Positions 6,904 to 16,176 of a stretch of 48,313 nt of DNA are shown in pieces; positions within the stretch are counted from its first letter, which is position 1, and each line of letters begins with the position of its first letter. The notes under the pieces were generated by a model that saw nothing but the letters and a program-made list of their open reading frames with translations, did no database searches and had not been told where the DNA came from. Source of the stretch: a virus; the IMG/VR virus record IMGVR_UViG_3300026197_000004, positions 1 to 48,313 of that record; one strand, given 5' to 3'. The translations under genes and the position numbers were made by a program.

Positions 6904-7826
6904 TACTCAGTGTTGTTATATCACAAAGAGATGATGCGATCGGAACTTCTATTACTGTCGCGGGCCTTCTTCAATCTCTTAAAGGCCTTTCCTTCGAGAT
7001 TATTGTGGTGGATAACTCGGAGGAGAATCAAAGGTTTGCGATAGATAAGGAATACCTCCAAGATGGAACAGTCAAACTTCTATATACTTCCCCACCCTCC
7101 TTATTTGCGGCAAGAGCAGAAGGAATTAAGCACGCAAGAGGGAGATGGATTCTCATTCTCGACTCCCATATGCTTATGGGGTATAGAGGAATTGAGGAAC
7201 TTTTGGAGGTTGCCGAAGGCAAGGACGGGAATCTTGGGATTGTGTATGGATCTTGCCTTTATCATGTGCAGAATGATAGGAATGGGTTTATTGATAGAGA
7301 CCTTACTACACTCTTTGGCATACGGAATGGAGATGACTTCTCCACTAGAAGGATTGCATTTCGGGGAGTCCCGATGCTGATGGAGAAAGCGCACTTCATG
7401 AGAATTGGAGGATATGGGACGTTGGCTAGGAATTATCTTCCCTGGGGTGGCGGGGACTTTCTGCTTGGGATAAAGACTTTGATGATGGGCTTTGAGAATT
7501 GGGCAGTTCCGAAGGCTAGAGGAATTCATCTTGGCCCATTTAAGAAGGGCCCCTTAACCTCCTCCTATATGCGGGTAAATGATAGTAAGTGGCCAGATTT
7601 TATTGGGATGATGACTGCTGCGTTCATAGTTGGGGGTAGAAACCTATTGCAGGAGAGAAGGAAGCAGGTCGAGAAGAGGATAGGGAGAAAAAAGAAAAGT
7701 AAAGGAAATATATCTTACGGAGAGATAGAAAGAATGGCCATGAGGCTAGGAAAGACTGATTATGACGTGCTAAGGGATAATATGGTATACTCCTTTTACA
7801 AACTTAGGAAGATGTACAAGAGATGA
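6900..7826 (+). CDS. Glycosyltransferase, GalNAc-transferase-like GT-A (second of two)
   Basis: A 308-aa paralogue of the upstream enzyme: MILSVVISQRDD at the N-terminus, LDSHMLM (D88-S89-H90), WGGGDFLLG and GFENWAVP in the same order, and a basic C-terminal extension (GRKKKSKG). Tandem duplication followed by divergence suggests two sequential sugar additions or two acceptors. It overlaps the first GT and the terminase start by four bases each, so it is co-translated with packaging genes. Cytoplasmic; donor unknown. Confidence 0.85.
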   Translation: MILSVVISQRDDAIGTSITVAGLLQSLKGLSFEIIVVDNSEENQRFAIDKEYLQDGTVKLLYTSPPSLFAARAEGIKHARGRWILILDSHMLMGYRGIEELLEVAEGKDGNLGIVYGSCLYHVQNDRNGFIDRDLTTLFGIRNGDDFSTRRIAFRGVPMLMEKAHFMRIGGYGTLARNYLPWGGGDFLLGIKTLMMGFENWAVPKARGIHLGPFKKGPLTSSYMRVNDSKWPDFIGMMTAAFIVGGRNLLQERRKQVEKRIGRKKKSKGNISYGEIERMAMRLGKTDYDVLRDNMVYSFYKLRKMYKR

Positions 7827-9328
7827 ATAACGCCGCCTTTGACATATCTGACCTGGAAGATGAGCTTACACTTTGCGCGGCCAATATGCAAGTCTACGCC
7901 AAGACTCTGCATCCCGAGCAGTTTTCGGCTCCTTGGTCTCCTCTCCACGATCAGATCTTTAATCTAATTGATGGTGGGTATAAGAAGGTTGCAATCGCCG
8001 CTCCCCGTGGGATTGGGAAGACTACAATGGCGAAGTGTCTGGCTCAAAAGTATATCTCCTTTCGGGAGGCAAATTTTATCTGCTATGTCAGTAAGAGCGC
8101 CACTTTCGCAGAGATGCAGACGGAGAACATTAAAAGGGAGATGCTTTCCAACTCGGAGGTGAAGGCCCTCTTTGGCAGCGTCAAGGTTAATGAGAATCCG
8201 GAGCTGGATGAGAGTTTCAGTAAGGCCTCCTGGACGGCCTTTGGGAAGACGTTGGTTCTTCCGAGAGGGGCGGGCCAGCAGATTCGTGGGCTTAACTGGG
8301 CCGGGAATCGTCCCCAGTTGATTATTGTGGATGATCTAGAGGATAAGAGGGAAGTCAAAAACCCCGATAATAGGGAGTTTCTTAAGAATTGGTTCTTCTC
8401 GGACTTGATGAAGAGTGTCAATAGATACCTTAATGATTGGAGGATAGTTTATATTGACACAGTTAAGCATGAAGATTCCTTGATGCAGAACTTGATTGAT
8501 GCAGAGGATTGGGCGACGCTTAATCTTTCCCTTGTAGACGAGAACTTTGAGAGTCTCGTCCCTGAATACATGACCACGGAGGAAATCCTCAAGGAGAAGG
8601 TGGAGCATGAGAAGGCAGGAATGTTGGATACTTTCTATATGGAGTATTGCAATATGCCTATCTCAACGGAAGATGCTGTCTTCAAGCCCGATTATGTGAA
8701 CTCATATAGGGAAACTGATCCGGAATTCCAGTTGAGGCTGAGGCAAGAGAAGATTGAAACGGTTATTCTTGCTGACCCAGCGAAGAGTGTGAAGATGCAC
8801 TCGGCTGAGAGTGCGATAGTCGGAATTGGGATAGATGCGGAGGCTGGAAGGTACTATGTTCGAGATGTAGATGCCGGAAAGTTTCGTCCTGATGAATTCT
8901 ACGAGAAGTTGTTTTTAATGGGAGAAAGACTCTCAGCGCAAGTGCTTGGGGTGGAGGTTACTTCTCTTGAAGAATTCATTACGCAGCCCCTTCGGAATGA
9001 GATGTTTAAAAGGGGAAAATTCTTCACGCTAATCGAGCTCAAAGCAGTAGGGAAGAAGGAGGAAAGGATTGCGGCTCTTGCGCCACTGTATCGGCAGGGA
9101 TATATCTTCCACAATATTAATTGTTGCTCGCCGTTGGAGGCTCAGCTCTTCTCATTCCCTCGATCGGCTAGATTTGATATTATGGACGCGCTGGCATATC
9201 TTGTCAAGTTGTTGGAAATGGGATCTAGATATTTTGAGGTTCCTGAGCACAATGATAATCCTATGCTGGAGTTTATGGATATTGGGATCTCGGAGAAGTC
9301 CCTTACAGCAGAGTGGAGGGTTTTATGA
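7823..9328 (+). CDS. terL: Terminase large subunit
   Basis: A 501-aa packaging motor and nuclease. The Walker A motif is APRGIGKTT (residues 60-68) and Walker B is LIIVDDLED (166-174). The nuclease domain has ILADPAKS (D318) and ends with FDIMDALAYL near residue 460, which carries the last acidic residue. Length and order are normal for phage terminases. The start overlaps the glycosyltransferase stop (ATGA). It is followed directly by a small membrane protein and a fibre gene. Confidence 0.93.
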   Translation: MNNAAFDISDLEDELTLCAANMQVYAKTLHPEQFSAPWSPLHDQIFNLIDGGYKKVAIAAPRGIGKTTMAKCLAQKYISFREANFICYVSKSATFAEMQTENIKREMLSNSEVKALFGSVKVNENPELDESFSKASWTAFGKTLVLPRGAGQQIRGLNWAGNRPQLIIVDDLEDKREVKNPDNREFLKNWFFSDLMKSVNRYLNDWRIVYIDTVKHEDSLMQNLIDAEDWATLNLSLVDENFESLVPEYMTTEEILKEKVEHEKAGMLDTFYMEYCNMPISTEDAVFKPDYVNSYRETDPEFQLRLRQEKIETVILADPAKSVKMHSAESAIVGIGIDAEAGRYYVRDVDAGKFRPDEFYEKLFLMGERLSAQVLGVEVTSLEEFITQPLRNEMFKRGKFFTLIELKAVGKKEERIAALAPLYRQGYIFHNINCCSPLEAQLFSFPRSARFDIMDALAYLVKLLEMGSRYFEVPEHNDNPMLEFMDIGISEKSLTAEWRVL

Positions 9329-9522
9329 CGGAGGAGAACTCTAGCAGACTTTGCAAGGAGCATAGTGGGGTGCTCGTGAGGATAGAGCATCTAGAGGAAG
9401 TGCAGACTCAGGTTAATACTAAATTGAATAAGATATCCAATAGGCTTACTGCGTTTCTAATCTCTGTGATATTACTCTTAGTTACGATGATTGGGTATGT
9501 ATCTTATGGGGTAGTACTCTGA
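9325..9522 (+). CDS. XhlA-like small membrane protein, possible holin component
   Basis: 65 aa: N-terminal soluble part with Cys and a coiled-coil-like stretch (RIEHLEEVQTQVNTKLNKI), then a C-terminal membrane helix (LTAFLISVILLLVTMIGYV). This is the plan of haemolysin XhlA-like holin-associated proteins. The ATG follows GGAGGG and overlaps the terminase stop by four bases. It may work with the M15 endolysin. Confidence 0.65.
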   Translation: MTEENSSRLCKEHSGVLVRIEHLEEVQTQVNTKLNKISNRLTAFLISVILLLVTMIGYVSYGVVL

Positions 9523-10187
9523 TGACGGAAAAAAAGATCTATATAGGCACGCACGGGCCGTACTATTACGATGATGCAGACGCCGTTGATGACCCTGATG
9601 GGGATTTTAGTGGAGAACATCGAAGAGGCTTCGTTAGTCAGGGAAGTATCCTAGTGGGGGAGGCTCCAACTCTAGATTCTGAAGTAGTTAGACTTGTTGA
9701 TCTGAAGGATGGGGCTGTGATGGATGGGGATCAATTAGATATAAATTGGGATCCTTCTAATTATACTCCGGATAGCTCGATTGCAGAAGCAGATGATGCA
9801 GACGACTTAGCAGCCCACTTGAAGGGGATTGATACTGCGATTGGAGAAGTTGTCGAATCCGGCAGCAACTCTGATGGTGAGTGGACGAGGTGGGCAGATG
9901 GGACGCAGATTTGTAGCTTTGATTTTAGTTATGGCTTTACAGCAGAGGCAGACACTGAGCGTTCTTCGGGTGTTTATACATCAGCCACGAATAGTAATAC
10001 ACACTTTAATTGGAATTATCCTAAATCGTTTAGTTCTGATCCTTCTGTAGATGCTTCTTGTGATTCTATCCTTATGGGAGCGAACTGCTTTTATGTAGAT
10101 ACAAGTGTTAGTCTTATATCTGCTCTAGGCTTTAATGGACAAAAATCCGATAATATATCAGCAACAGCAATAGGGAGGTGGTTCTAA
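9522..10187 (+). CDS. Putative tail fibre / receptor-binding protein
   Basis: 221 aa. The C-terminal region has SGSNSDGEWTRWADGTQIC, the block that begins the C-terminal domain of many phage side-tail fibres, followed by Ser/Asn-rich beta strands. The N-terminal part is acidic and Tyr-rich (YIGTHGPYYYDDADAVDD), probably for virion attachment. The start overlaps the previous stop (TGATG). With the beta-helix tailspike at 1657 the particle would carry two adhesin types. Confidence 0.7.
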   Translation: MTEKKIYIGTHGPYYYDDADAVDDPDGDFSGEHRRGFVSQGSILVGEAPTLDSEVVRLVDLKDGAVMDGDQLDINWDPSNYTPDSSIAEADDADDLAAHLKGIDTAIGEVVESGSNSDGEWTRWADGTQICSFDFSYGFTAEADTERSSGVYTSATNSNTHFNWNYPKSFSSDPSVDASCDSILMGANCFYVDTSVSLISALGFNGQKSDNISATAIGRWF

Positions 10188-10190
10188 AAA

Positions 10191-10589
10191 ATGAAAATAA
10201 AATTTTTATCTACAGGCAATTCGCCTGATTATTACAGCTTTGATGGCGAAATAATCACGGCTATATCAGGAGGCCAGCACGAAGATTTTGATTTATCCGT
10301 ACTGGAGGCAGGAGATAAATTCGAAGGTGTTGAGTCGGTGGGGCTGATTAATAAAGATGGGTATGATATTCCAGGGAGTCAAATTATTCGCAACGCCTAC
10401 CGTGATTCTGCCGGTGAGCTTCACGTTGTTCTTTGTCAAGCTGTCGGCCCTGGGCATTGGGGTGAAACGGAAGAAATGGATGTGAGCAATTATGATCCCA
10501 ATACTATTCAGGTGCCGTTTAAAGGGCATGGAGCCGGAAGGCCTTGGGCCTTAACAAAACAGGGCCAAATGGAGGTGCCAAATGGGTAA
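10191..10589 (+). CDS. Hypothetical protein, 132 aa, fibre-associated
   Basis: Not recognised with certainty. It has a beta-rich N-half and the segment GPGHWGETEEMD, followed by QVPFKGHGAGRP. Its place immediately after the fibre, with three spacer bases, is where fibre-assembly chaperones or tail accessory genes usually lie. It is soluble with no membrane segment. Confidence 0.6.
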   Translation: MKIKFLSTGNSPDYYSFDGEIITAISGGQHEDFDLSVLEAGDKFEGVESVGLINKDGYDIPGSQIIRNAYRDSAGELHVVLCQAVGPGHWGETEEMDVSNYDPNTIQVPFKGHGAGRPWALTKQGQMEVPNG

Positions 10590-10827
10590 AGTAAATATAA
10601 AGAAAGCCGCAGAGCTTGAACAGGAACGGCAAGAGCAGGAGGCGGAGAGGCATAGACGGGAGGATGAAGATAGGCTTAAAGCGTTAGATCTTGCGTCTGT
10701 TTCGGTGCTGCGTTCTATTATGATAGCTAAGATAAGAGAAGAGAAGATAAGTCAAGAAGATATAGATCATCTTAATGAGATTGAAAGAAGTGCACGGCAT
10801 CTACTAAATCGAGGAGATGAATCATGA
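10582..10827 (+). CDS. Coiled-coil protein, 81 aa
   Basis: Highly charged helical protein: a Glu/Arg-rich coiled coil (ELEQERQEQEAERHRRED) followed by a second helix pair. It overlaps both neighbours by a few bases, so expression is coupled to the fibre group. Function unknown. Confidence 0.65.
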   Translation: MGKVNIKKAAELEQERQEQEAERHRREDEDRLKALDLASVSVLRSIMIAKIREEKISQEDIDHLNEIERSARHLLNRGDES

Positions 10828-11282
10828 CAGTCACAATTTCAGAAACAAGCCCTCCAGATAATGAGATTGTCTCAAAATGGCCGGAGTATATTAGGAAGGT
10901 AGCACAGGAGCTGGATAATATATTAACGGCTATAGCTGGGCTAGCCATTACAGATGTGGAGTTGAATAATACTCAGACTTTGTTGGAGGTTGGGAATCAC
11001 TTAGCGGATGTTTCGTTTGAGATGGTGTTCTTAAATATTGATAGTGGAGCGGCGGATATTAATCAGATTACGGAAGGTAGGCATGGTCAGGTTAAGGTGA
11101 TGCTTGCTAGGAGTGAGGATATTACTTTTAGTAGTGATGGAAATATCATCCTTAATCAGACAGACGCTGAGTTGGACTTGGAAGTTGGGGATATGATTAC
11201 CCTAGTGAATGTGGACGGAGATCAGGATACCGGAGCTGATGGGGAGTGGAGAGAACTTGCTCGAGCCCTATCGGCAGTGTAA
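10824..11282 (+). CDS. Putative virion structural protein, 152 aa
   Basis: An N-terminal helical part (WPEYIRKVAQELDNILTAIA) is followed by a beta-domain with GRHGQVKVMLA and DLEVGDMITLVNVDGD, the pattern of small beta-sandwich domains that decorate capsids or tails. A similar block is seen in the decoration-type protein at 14372. It closes the group before the portal, 33 bases ahead of it with a palindrome copy in between. Confidence 0.6.
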   Translation: MTVTISETSPPDNEIVSKWPEYIRKVAQELDNILTAIAGLAITDVELNNTQTLLEVGNHLADVSFEMVFLNIDSGAADINQITEGRHGQVKVMLARSEDITFSSDGNIILNQTDAELDLEVGDMITLVNVDGDQDTGADGEWRELARALSAV

Positions 11283-11284
11283 GT

Positions 11285-11303
11285 TTGAATAAAATTTAGT
11301 CAA
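11285..11303 (+). repeat. 19-bp palindrome, copy 4
   Basis: One mismatch (TTTAGTCAA), plus orientation, 12 bases before the portal start codon. Confidence 0.8.
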
Positions 11304-11315
11304 AGTGGGGGTAAG

Positions 11316-13274
11316 ATGCCACGGATCGTAGTAGGGAACACTAAAAGTGGGAAAGTGGACACGACGAATCTAGCTCATAAGAGCTACGATTACAACTACC
11401 CAAATGAGTTGAATTTGAAGCCGGGCACGAAGCTGCATGATGATATCGCTACTGCCATTATGTCTAGAGCCATCACCGCTTATGGGAATGTGAGTGATAG
11501 GTTTGATTCGTGGAATCAGATAGATAAGACACTTACTACTTACAAGTGGGTAGATGATGAGGAGGAAGAAGTTAAGGAGGGGGATCAACGCAAGCCCACT
11601 TCCATCGTGATTCCCTTCAGCTACGCCATGTTGGAAACCCTGGTAACCTACTGCTATAAGGCCTTAGCAACTCCTCCGATCTTCAAGTATGAGGGTGTAG
11701 GCCCGGAGGATGCTTATGGGGCACTGCTCCTGGAGATGATCATCGACCTGCATTGTAAGAAGGCAAAGGTTCCCCTCAACCTCCACACTTTGTTCCGGGA
11801 TAGTTTGAGTTATGGAGTTGGAGCAGTTGTGCCGGGCTGGGAAACCAGGACGGGAAGGAAGAGAGTTAAGAACGTTGGCTCAGTCTACGACACACAGGGA
11901 AGAGAGACCTTCAGCACAGCGAGTACCAGTGTGGTGGAGGGAGCAACACTGTATGAAGGAAATTACCTTTACAATATTGATCCTTATCGACTTCTGCCGG
12001 ACACTACGGTCCCTATTCATGACGTCCAGAAGATGGAATACATTGGGTGGAGTGAGACTGGGAATCTCATGCTGCTGCTCCAAGATGAGGCCTATGGGGT
12101 CGAGCTTTTCAACGTCAAGTATCTTCAGGATAGGAAGCTGGTTAAGGACCTCTTTGGAGATAACTCGCAAAGGGGATTGAAAACCGGAGTGAGTCTAAAC
12201 GACGCTTATGATGAATATTCCAAGAGTGTTGAACTCATCACTATGTACATTACCCTGATTCCGAAGGAGTGGGGGCTTGGAGATGGGGAGATTCCGGAGA
12301 AGTGGGTATTCACGCTGGCTAATGGGGAGATTATCATCAGAGCTCAGCCCCTCGACTTCGATCATGGGATGTATCCGATAGCTACTGCAGCTCCAGACTT
12401 TGATGGGTACGGCACACTTCCCCTTTCCCGTATTGAGGTGCTTAGTGGGCTTCAGGAGGTCCTGGACTGGCTCTTCAACAGTAGGATCGCCAATGTCCGA
12501 AAGAGCGTGAATGATATGCTGGTGGTAGATCCTTGGCTAGTTAATTATGATGATGTAGCTAATCCCGGCCCGGGGAAGCTGATTAAACTCCGACGGCCTG
12601 CATGGGGAAAGGGCACAGAAGGAGCTGTTTCCCAACTCAAGGTGGATGATATTACTCAGGGCCATATCGGAGACATGAATGTGATTACCAGCTTTATGCA
12701 GCAAGTCAGCGCTGTTGATGAGTCTATGCAGGGAATGCTTAGACAAGGTGGGCCGGAGAGGCTTACTAAGGCCGAATTCCAAGGGACTACTCGGTCTGCA
12801 GTATCGAGGCTGGAAAGGGTTGCGAATGTTATAGGGATTCAGGCCATGCAGGATATTGGGTACTTCTTCGCGGCTCATGCCCAACAATTCATGAGTATGG
12901 GATTGAAAAGGAGGGTAGTAGGTGAGTGGCAGGAAAGATTGCAGGAGGTTTTGGGGAAAGAGGCAGAGAAAAATCAAAGCTTGAATGTTGAGCCAGAGGA
13001 TCTCGTTGTCGACTATGATATTATGGTGAAGGATGGAACAGTCCCGGGAGGGAATTTTAATGAGGGATGGCTCCAAATCTATCAGATGATGATCGAGAAT
13101 CCGGAGGCTATTAAGGAGTACGACCCGAATAGGGTCTTTGAATTCATCGCTATGAACATGGGCGCAAAGAATATTGCGGACTTTAAGAGGAAGGGAGCCA
13201 ACAAGATGGAAATGATGCCTGATGAGCAAGTGCAGCAGCAGGCACAAAAAGGAAATCTACGGAGGGCAGAATGA
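11316..13274 (+). CDS. Portal protein
   Basis: 652 aa, the usual size of podovirus-type portals. Features: N-terminal DRFDSWNQIDKTL, helical wing, a central region with YPIATAAPDFDGYG and LFNSRIANVRKSVN, then the long helix and C-terminal MMPDEQVQQQAQ. It should form the dodecameric DNA channel at the head vertex. The ribosome site GGGGGT lies close behind the palindrome at 11285-11303. It is followed by a coupled 92-aa protein and the scaffold, the standard head-gene order. Confidence 0.85.
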   Translation: MPRIVVGNTKSGKVDTTNLAHKSYDYNYPNELNLKPGTKLHDDIATAIMSRAITAYGNVSDRFDSWNQIDKTLTTYKWVDDEEEEVKEGDQRKPTSIVIPFSYAMLETLVTYCYKALATPPIFKYEGVGPEDAYGALLLEMIIDLHCKKAKVPLNLHTLFRDSLSYGVGAVVPGWETRTGRKRVKNVGSVYDTQGRETFSTASTSVVEGATLYEGNYLYNIDPYRLLPDTTVPIHDVQKMEYIGWSETGNLMLLLQDEAYGVELFNVKYLQDRKLVKDLFGDNSQRGLKTGVSLNDAYDEYSKSVELITMYITLIPKEWGLGDGEIPEKWVFTLANGEIIIRAQPLDFDHGMYPIATAAPDFDGYGTLPLSRIEVLSGLQEVLDWLFNSRIANVRKSVNDMLVVDPWLVNYDDVANPGPGKLIKLRRPAWGKGTEGAVSQLKVDDITQGHIGDMNVITSFMQQVSAVDESMQGMLRQGGPERLTKAEFQGTTRSAVSRLERVANVIGIQAMQDIGYFFAAHAQQFMSMGLKRRVVGEWQERLQEVLGKEAEKNQSLNVEPEDLVVDYDIMVKDGTVPGGNFNEGWLQIYQMMIENPEAIKEYDPNRVFEFIAMNMGAKNIADFKRKGANKMEMMPDEQVQQQAQKGNLRRAE

Positions 13275-13549
13275 CTCAAAATCAGGAGTTTTTGGTGGGG
13301 AGTACTGAAACAGCTCTGCGGGAGTTTAAGGAAGGCTCGGTCTGGGTGGATATCTTGGGAGAACTTGAGAAGTGGATGCAGATGCTGCAGGAAGCTTATG
13401 ACGAGTGTAATGATATTTCAGAAGTTAAAAAGATACAAGGAAGAAGAGAAGCAGTCCTTCATATACTGGATCTGCCAGATAAGTTGATTGAGGCTGCCAA
13501 AGAGCAACGACTTAAAGAACAGGAGGAGAGAGATGCGAGACGAGTGTAG
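13271..13549 (+). CDS. Portal-associated small helical protein, 92 aa
   Basis: Helical: VWVDILGELEKWMQMLQEAY, then IQGRREAVLHILDLPDKL and a charged C-terminus. Short proteins with this QGR-x-x-A-x-x-x-LxLP block commonly follow the portal gene in podovirus-like phages; their function is not established. It overlaps the portal and the scaffold gene. Confidence 0.65.
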   Translation: MTQNQEFLVGSTETALREFKEGSVWVDILGELEKWMQMLQEAYDECNDISEVKKIQGRREAVLHILDLPDKLIEAAKEQRLKEQEERDARRV

Positions 13550-14354
13550 AGTTTACAACAAAGTAGTTATTGATATGGAAACTGAGGAGATCCTTGAGGA
13601 AGATTCCTTTTGGTACTCAGGACCGCTGGCCCTTTGTCAGGAAGGTGAAGGTGAAGGAGAAGGTGGTGAAGGTGAAGAAGGCGGTGAAGACCTAGGGGAA
13701 GGTGAAGAGGGTGAGTATAGTGAAGGCGAGGAAGGAGAAGAGGGTGAAGAGGGAGATGATGATCTTGAGGGTCTTACTCCAAAGGAGATGATGGAGCAGA
13801 TCCGGAACCTCCAGACCCAAATCGCCGAGATTAGTCCTGGGAAGCAGGAAGGGCAAGAGGCAAGCGGGGAGGAAGGGCCTTCCTTCCAGGAGATCCCCGT
13901 AATCCAGGATGACGATAGTTTGGATGACGCTCTTTCCAGTTCCGAGAAGTTCAACAACACCCTTAATCAGGCTTTCCAGCAGTTTGGGGAGCAGATGATG
14001 AAGTCCTTGCCCAAGGTCGTCCAGAATATGGTGGCGCAGCAGCAGGCCATGCAAGAGACTGCTCGCCAGTTCTATACCAGTAATCCAGATCTGGCGGAGT
14101 ACAAGAGCTTCGTCGGAAAGGTCTCGGAGAAGTTGTCCAGCGACCATCCTGATTGGGGTATGGATAAGGTTCTTGAAGAGACTTCTAAAGAGGCGCGAAG
14201 GAGATTGAATTTGAAACAGCAAACTCAGAAAACTAAAGGCAAGAACCCCGGCTTTCCGAAGAAGCCTTCTTCCGGGAAGCGTACTACTAAAACCAAGCCC
14301 GATCCAAAGCAATCTCAGATTGATGAGATGAACAAGGCATTGGGCGGAACTTAA
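13533..14354 (+). CDS. Putative capsid scaffolding protein
   Basis: 273 aa. The ATG lies eight bases after AGGAGG; an upstream in-frame codon lacks a site. Residues about 38-85 form a Glu/Gly repeat tract (GEGEGEGGEGEEGG), then helical segments, and the C-terminus is basic (TKGKNPGFPKKPSSGKR). An acidic, helical, low-complexity protein just before the capsid genes is the signature of a scaffold. The direct GAAGGTGAAGG DNA repeats invite length variation. Confidence 0.75.
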   Translation: MRDECRVYNKVVIDMETEEILEEDSFWYSGPLALCQEGEGEGEGGEGEEGGEDLGEGEEGEYSEGEEGEEGEEGDDDLEGLTPKEMMEQIRNLQTQIAEISPGKQEGQEASGEEGPSFQEIPVIQDDDSLDDALSSSEKFNNTLNQAFQQFGEQMMKSLPKVVQNMVAQQQAMQETARQFYTSNPDLAEYKSFVGKVSEKLSSDHPDWGMDKVLEETSKEARRRLNLKQQTQKTKGKNPGFPKKPSSGKRTTKTKPDPKQSQIDEMNKALGGT

Positions 14355-14371
14355 TTTGAGGAGGTATAGAC

Positions 14372-14758
14372 ATGGGTCTTGAAAAAAGGTTTATGGAGCA
14401 GGATGCAGTCTTGGACAAGTTCGTAGCCCCGAATGAGGACTACGAGATGACGGTAAGGGATTATGTCCTAAGGCCGAGTGCAGATGGGGATAGTGGAGCT
14501 ATTACTATCACACTCCCTCCCGTTAATGCAGCGGCGGGGAGATTCTACAGTATTGTAGCCCGAAACGCCGATGCAGCTAACACCATCACTATTCAGGATC
14601 GAGATGATAGTGAGTGCTGGCCGGGAGACATTACGATGGATGGAAAGTGTGATAGGGCGCTGCTGTATAGTGATGGATTCTGCTGGTTTACTGGGGCGGA
14701 AACGCTGACAGCTTCCGGCACGACTCCCAGTCCTATAACTACTACTGAGCCCCTTTAA
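14372..14758 (+). CDS. Putative head decoration protein
   Basis: 128 aa, small and beta-rich: SGAITITLPPVNAAAGRFYS, ANTITIQDRDDS and a Thr/Ser/Pro C-terminus. Position between scaffold and major capsid gene and its beta pattern match capsid-decorating or stabilising proteins. The ribosome site is GAGGAGG. Direct evidence for binding is lacking. Confidence 0.65.
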   Translation: MGLEKRFMEQDAVLDKFVAPNEDYEMTVRDYVLRPSADGDSGAITITLPPVNAAAGRFYSIVARNADAANTITIQDRDDSECWPGDITMDGKCDRALLYSDGFCWFTGAETLTASGTTPSPITTTEPL

Positions 14759-14796
14759 TCAACACTAACACTTAACTCTTTATAGGAGGTTTTGAT

Positions 14797-16095
14797 ATGA
14801 GTTTCTTTCTTGGTATGAGAGGTACGAACGATTGGGCAGAAGGGCAAAGGCCCAAGAGTTGGAGGGAGCAGATCCTCTATCTCTACCCTGACGGCGACGC
14901 CCCGTTGACAGCCATGTTGGCTATGCTGCGGAGCGAGAAAGTAGACGACCCCGAGTTTTATTGGTGGACTAAGACGCTGGCGAGTGTCGGCGTCAGTACC
15001 ACTGGAATCTACACTGATGCAGTCCTGGCTACAGCGTATGCTGGAGGCGGAGCCTCCGGAGATACAGTGTATGTGAGGATGGCTGCGGAGGATGTGAAAA
15101 AGTTCCGGCCTGGCCACCAGGTGCTGTTCCGATACACTGTGGATTCCACTTTGGATCTGGTCGGCAAGGTCACCAGCCGGAATGAGAATGGGGCGAACAG
15201 CTCCATTGGCGTTCTTCTGCTGGAGGATGATGATAACTCGACTCAGGGCAATGATCTTTCCAATGTGGATAGACTGCTTTTGGTCGGGAATATCAACTCG
15301 GAAGGTGCGGAGATGCCGCAGTCCATTACTCGAGATCCGGTGAAGTTGTATAACTTTACCCAGATCTGGAGAACTCCATTGGAGATAACCCGGACTGCCA
15401 TGAGGACCAAACTCCGCACTGGTGAGCAGTATCAGCAGGCGAAGGCCGAAGCTCTTGAGGATCACTCCATTGAGATGGAGATGTCGATGCTCTTTAGTAT
15501 TCGGACTGAAAGGACTGGTGATAATGGGAAGTCGGAGCGGACTACGATGGGCCTGATTCCGGCAGTGCGAAGTGGTGCACCTGCCAACATTATGGACTAT
15601 CGGATTGATGCGGACTACACCGGCGACACCTGGCTGGCCAGTGGTGAGGAGTGGCTGGATAACGCCTTCCGGAGAATTTCCCTTTACGGGAGTATGGATC
15701 GGAAGGTATGCTTCTGCGGCTCTGGGGCTCTCCACGGGATTATGAGATTGGCCAAGCAGGGTGGCCAGATTAATCTGCAGCCTGGAGATATGGGGTATGG
15801 ACTGAAGACGATGGAATGGATCACTCCGTTCGGCAGTCTTCAGCTCAAGACCCATCCCCTCTTCAATCATGAGGAGACCCTGCAGCACGCTATGCTCTTC
15901 TTCGAGCCGAAGAATCTCAATCAGAGAATGATTGATGATACGGATTTCTTTGGTGAGGGAGAAAAGCAGAACACTGGCCACAATCGGATTGATGGGGTCA
16001 AGGAGGAGTTCCTGACGGAGCTGGGACTGGAGTATCACTTCCCGGAAACGATGGGGATCTTCTACGGCGTTGGTGAGGATAATATCCTTACCTAA
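14797..16095 (+). CDS. Major capsid protein (DUF5309 / SU10 type)
   Basis: 432 aa, expected HK97 fold. Recognisable blocks: REQILYLYPDGDAPLTAM near the N-terminus, FTQIWRTPLEITRTA in the spine region, and C-terminal FFEPKNLNQRMIDDTDFF, KQNTGHNRIDGVKEEFLTE and LEYHFPETMGIF, the order typical of SU10-like capsid proteins. The very strong TAGGAGG ribosome site suits high expression. A stable 11-bp hairpin (16118-16145) follows. A 470-codon open frame on the opposite strand is a composition shadow. Confidence 0.9.
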   Translation: MSFFLGMRGTNDWAEGQRPKSWREQILYLYPDGDAPLTAMLAMLRSEKVDDPEFYWWTKTLASVGVSTTGIYTDAVLATAYAGGGASGDTVYVRMAAEDVKKFRPGHQVLFRYTVDSTLDLVGKVTSRNENGANSSIGVLLLEDDDNSTQGNDLSNVDRLLLVGNINSEGAEMPQSITRDPVKLYNFTQIWRTPLEITRTAMRTKLRTGEQYQQAKAEALEDHSIEMEMSMLFSIRTERTGDNGKSERTTMGLIPAVRSGAPANIMDYRIDADYTGDTWLASGEEWLDNAFRRISLYGSMDRKVCFCGSGALHGIMRLAKQGGQINLQPGDMGYGLKTMEWITPFGSLQLKTHPLFNHEETLQHAMLFFEPKNLNQRMIDDTDFFGEGEKQNTGHNRIDGVKEEFLTELGLEYHFPETMGIFYGVGEDNILT

Positions 16096-16117
16096 TTGTG
16101 AGGAGGTTGTTTGAATA

Positions 16118-16145
16118 GTGGTGGCCAGTTTCGGCTGGCCGCCAC
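16118..16145 (+). terminator. Stable hairpin after the capsid gene
   Basis: GTGGTGGCCAG pairs with CTGGCCGCCAC (one G-U) around a six-base loop. There is no U run, so it may be an attenuator or an mRNA-3'-end protector rather than a full terminator. The 19-bp palindrome begins four bases later. Confidence 0.65.
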
Positions 16146-16148
16146 ACT

Positions 16149-16167
16149 TTGAATAAAATTTATTCAA
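16149..16167 (+). repeat. 19-bp palindrome, copy 5
   Basis: Perfect copy, plus orientation, between the capsid hairpin and the SQD1-like start codon nine bases on. Confidence 0.85.
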
Positions 16168-16176
16168 ACTGGGGGA

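Noticed and set aside
14755-16167. A 470-codon open frame antisense to the major capsid gene
   Set aside because: No ribosome site or promoter; it mirrors the codon composition of a clear capsid gene.
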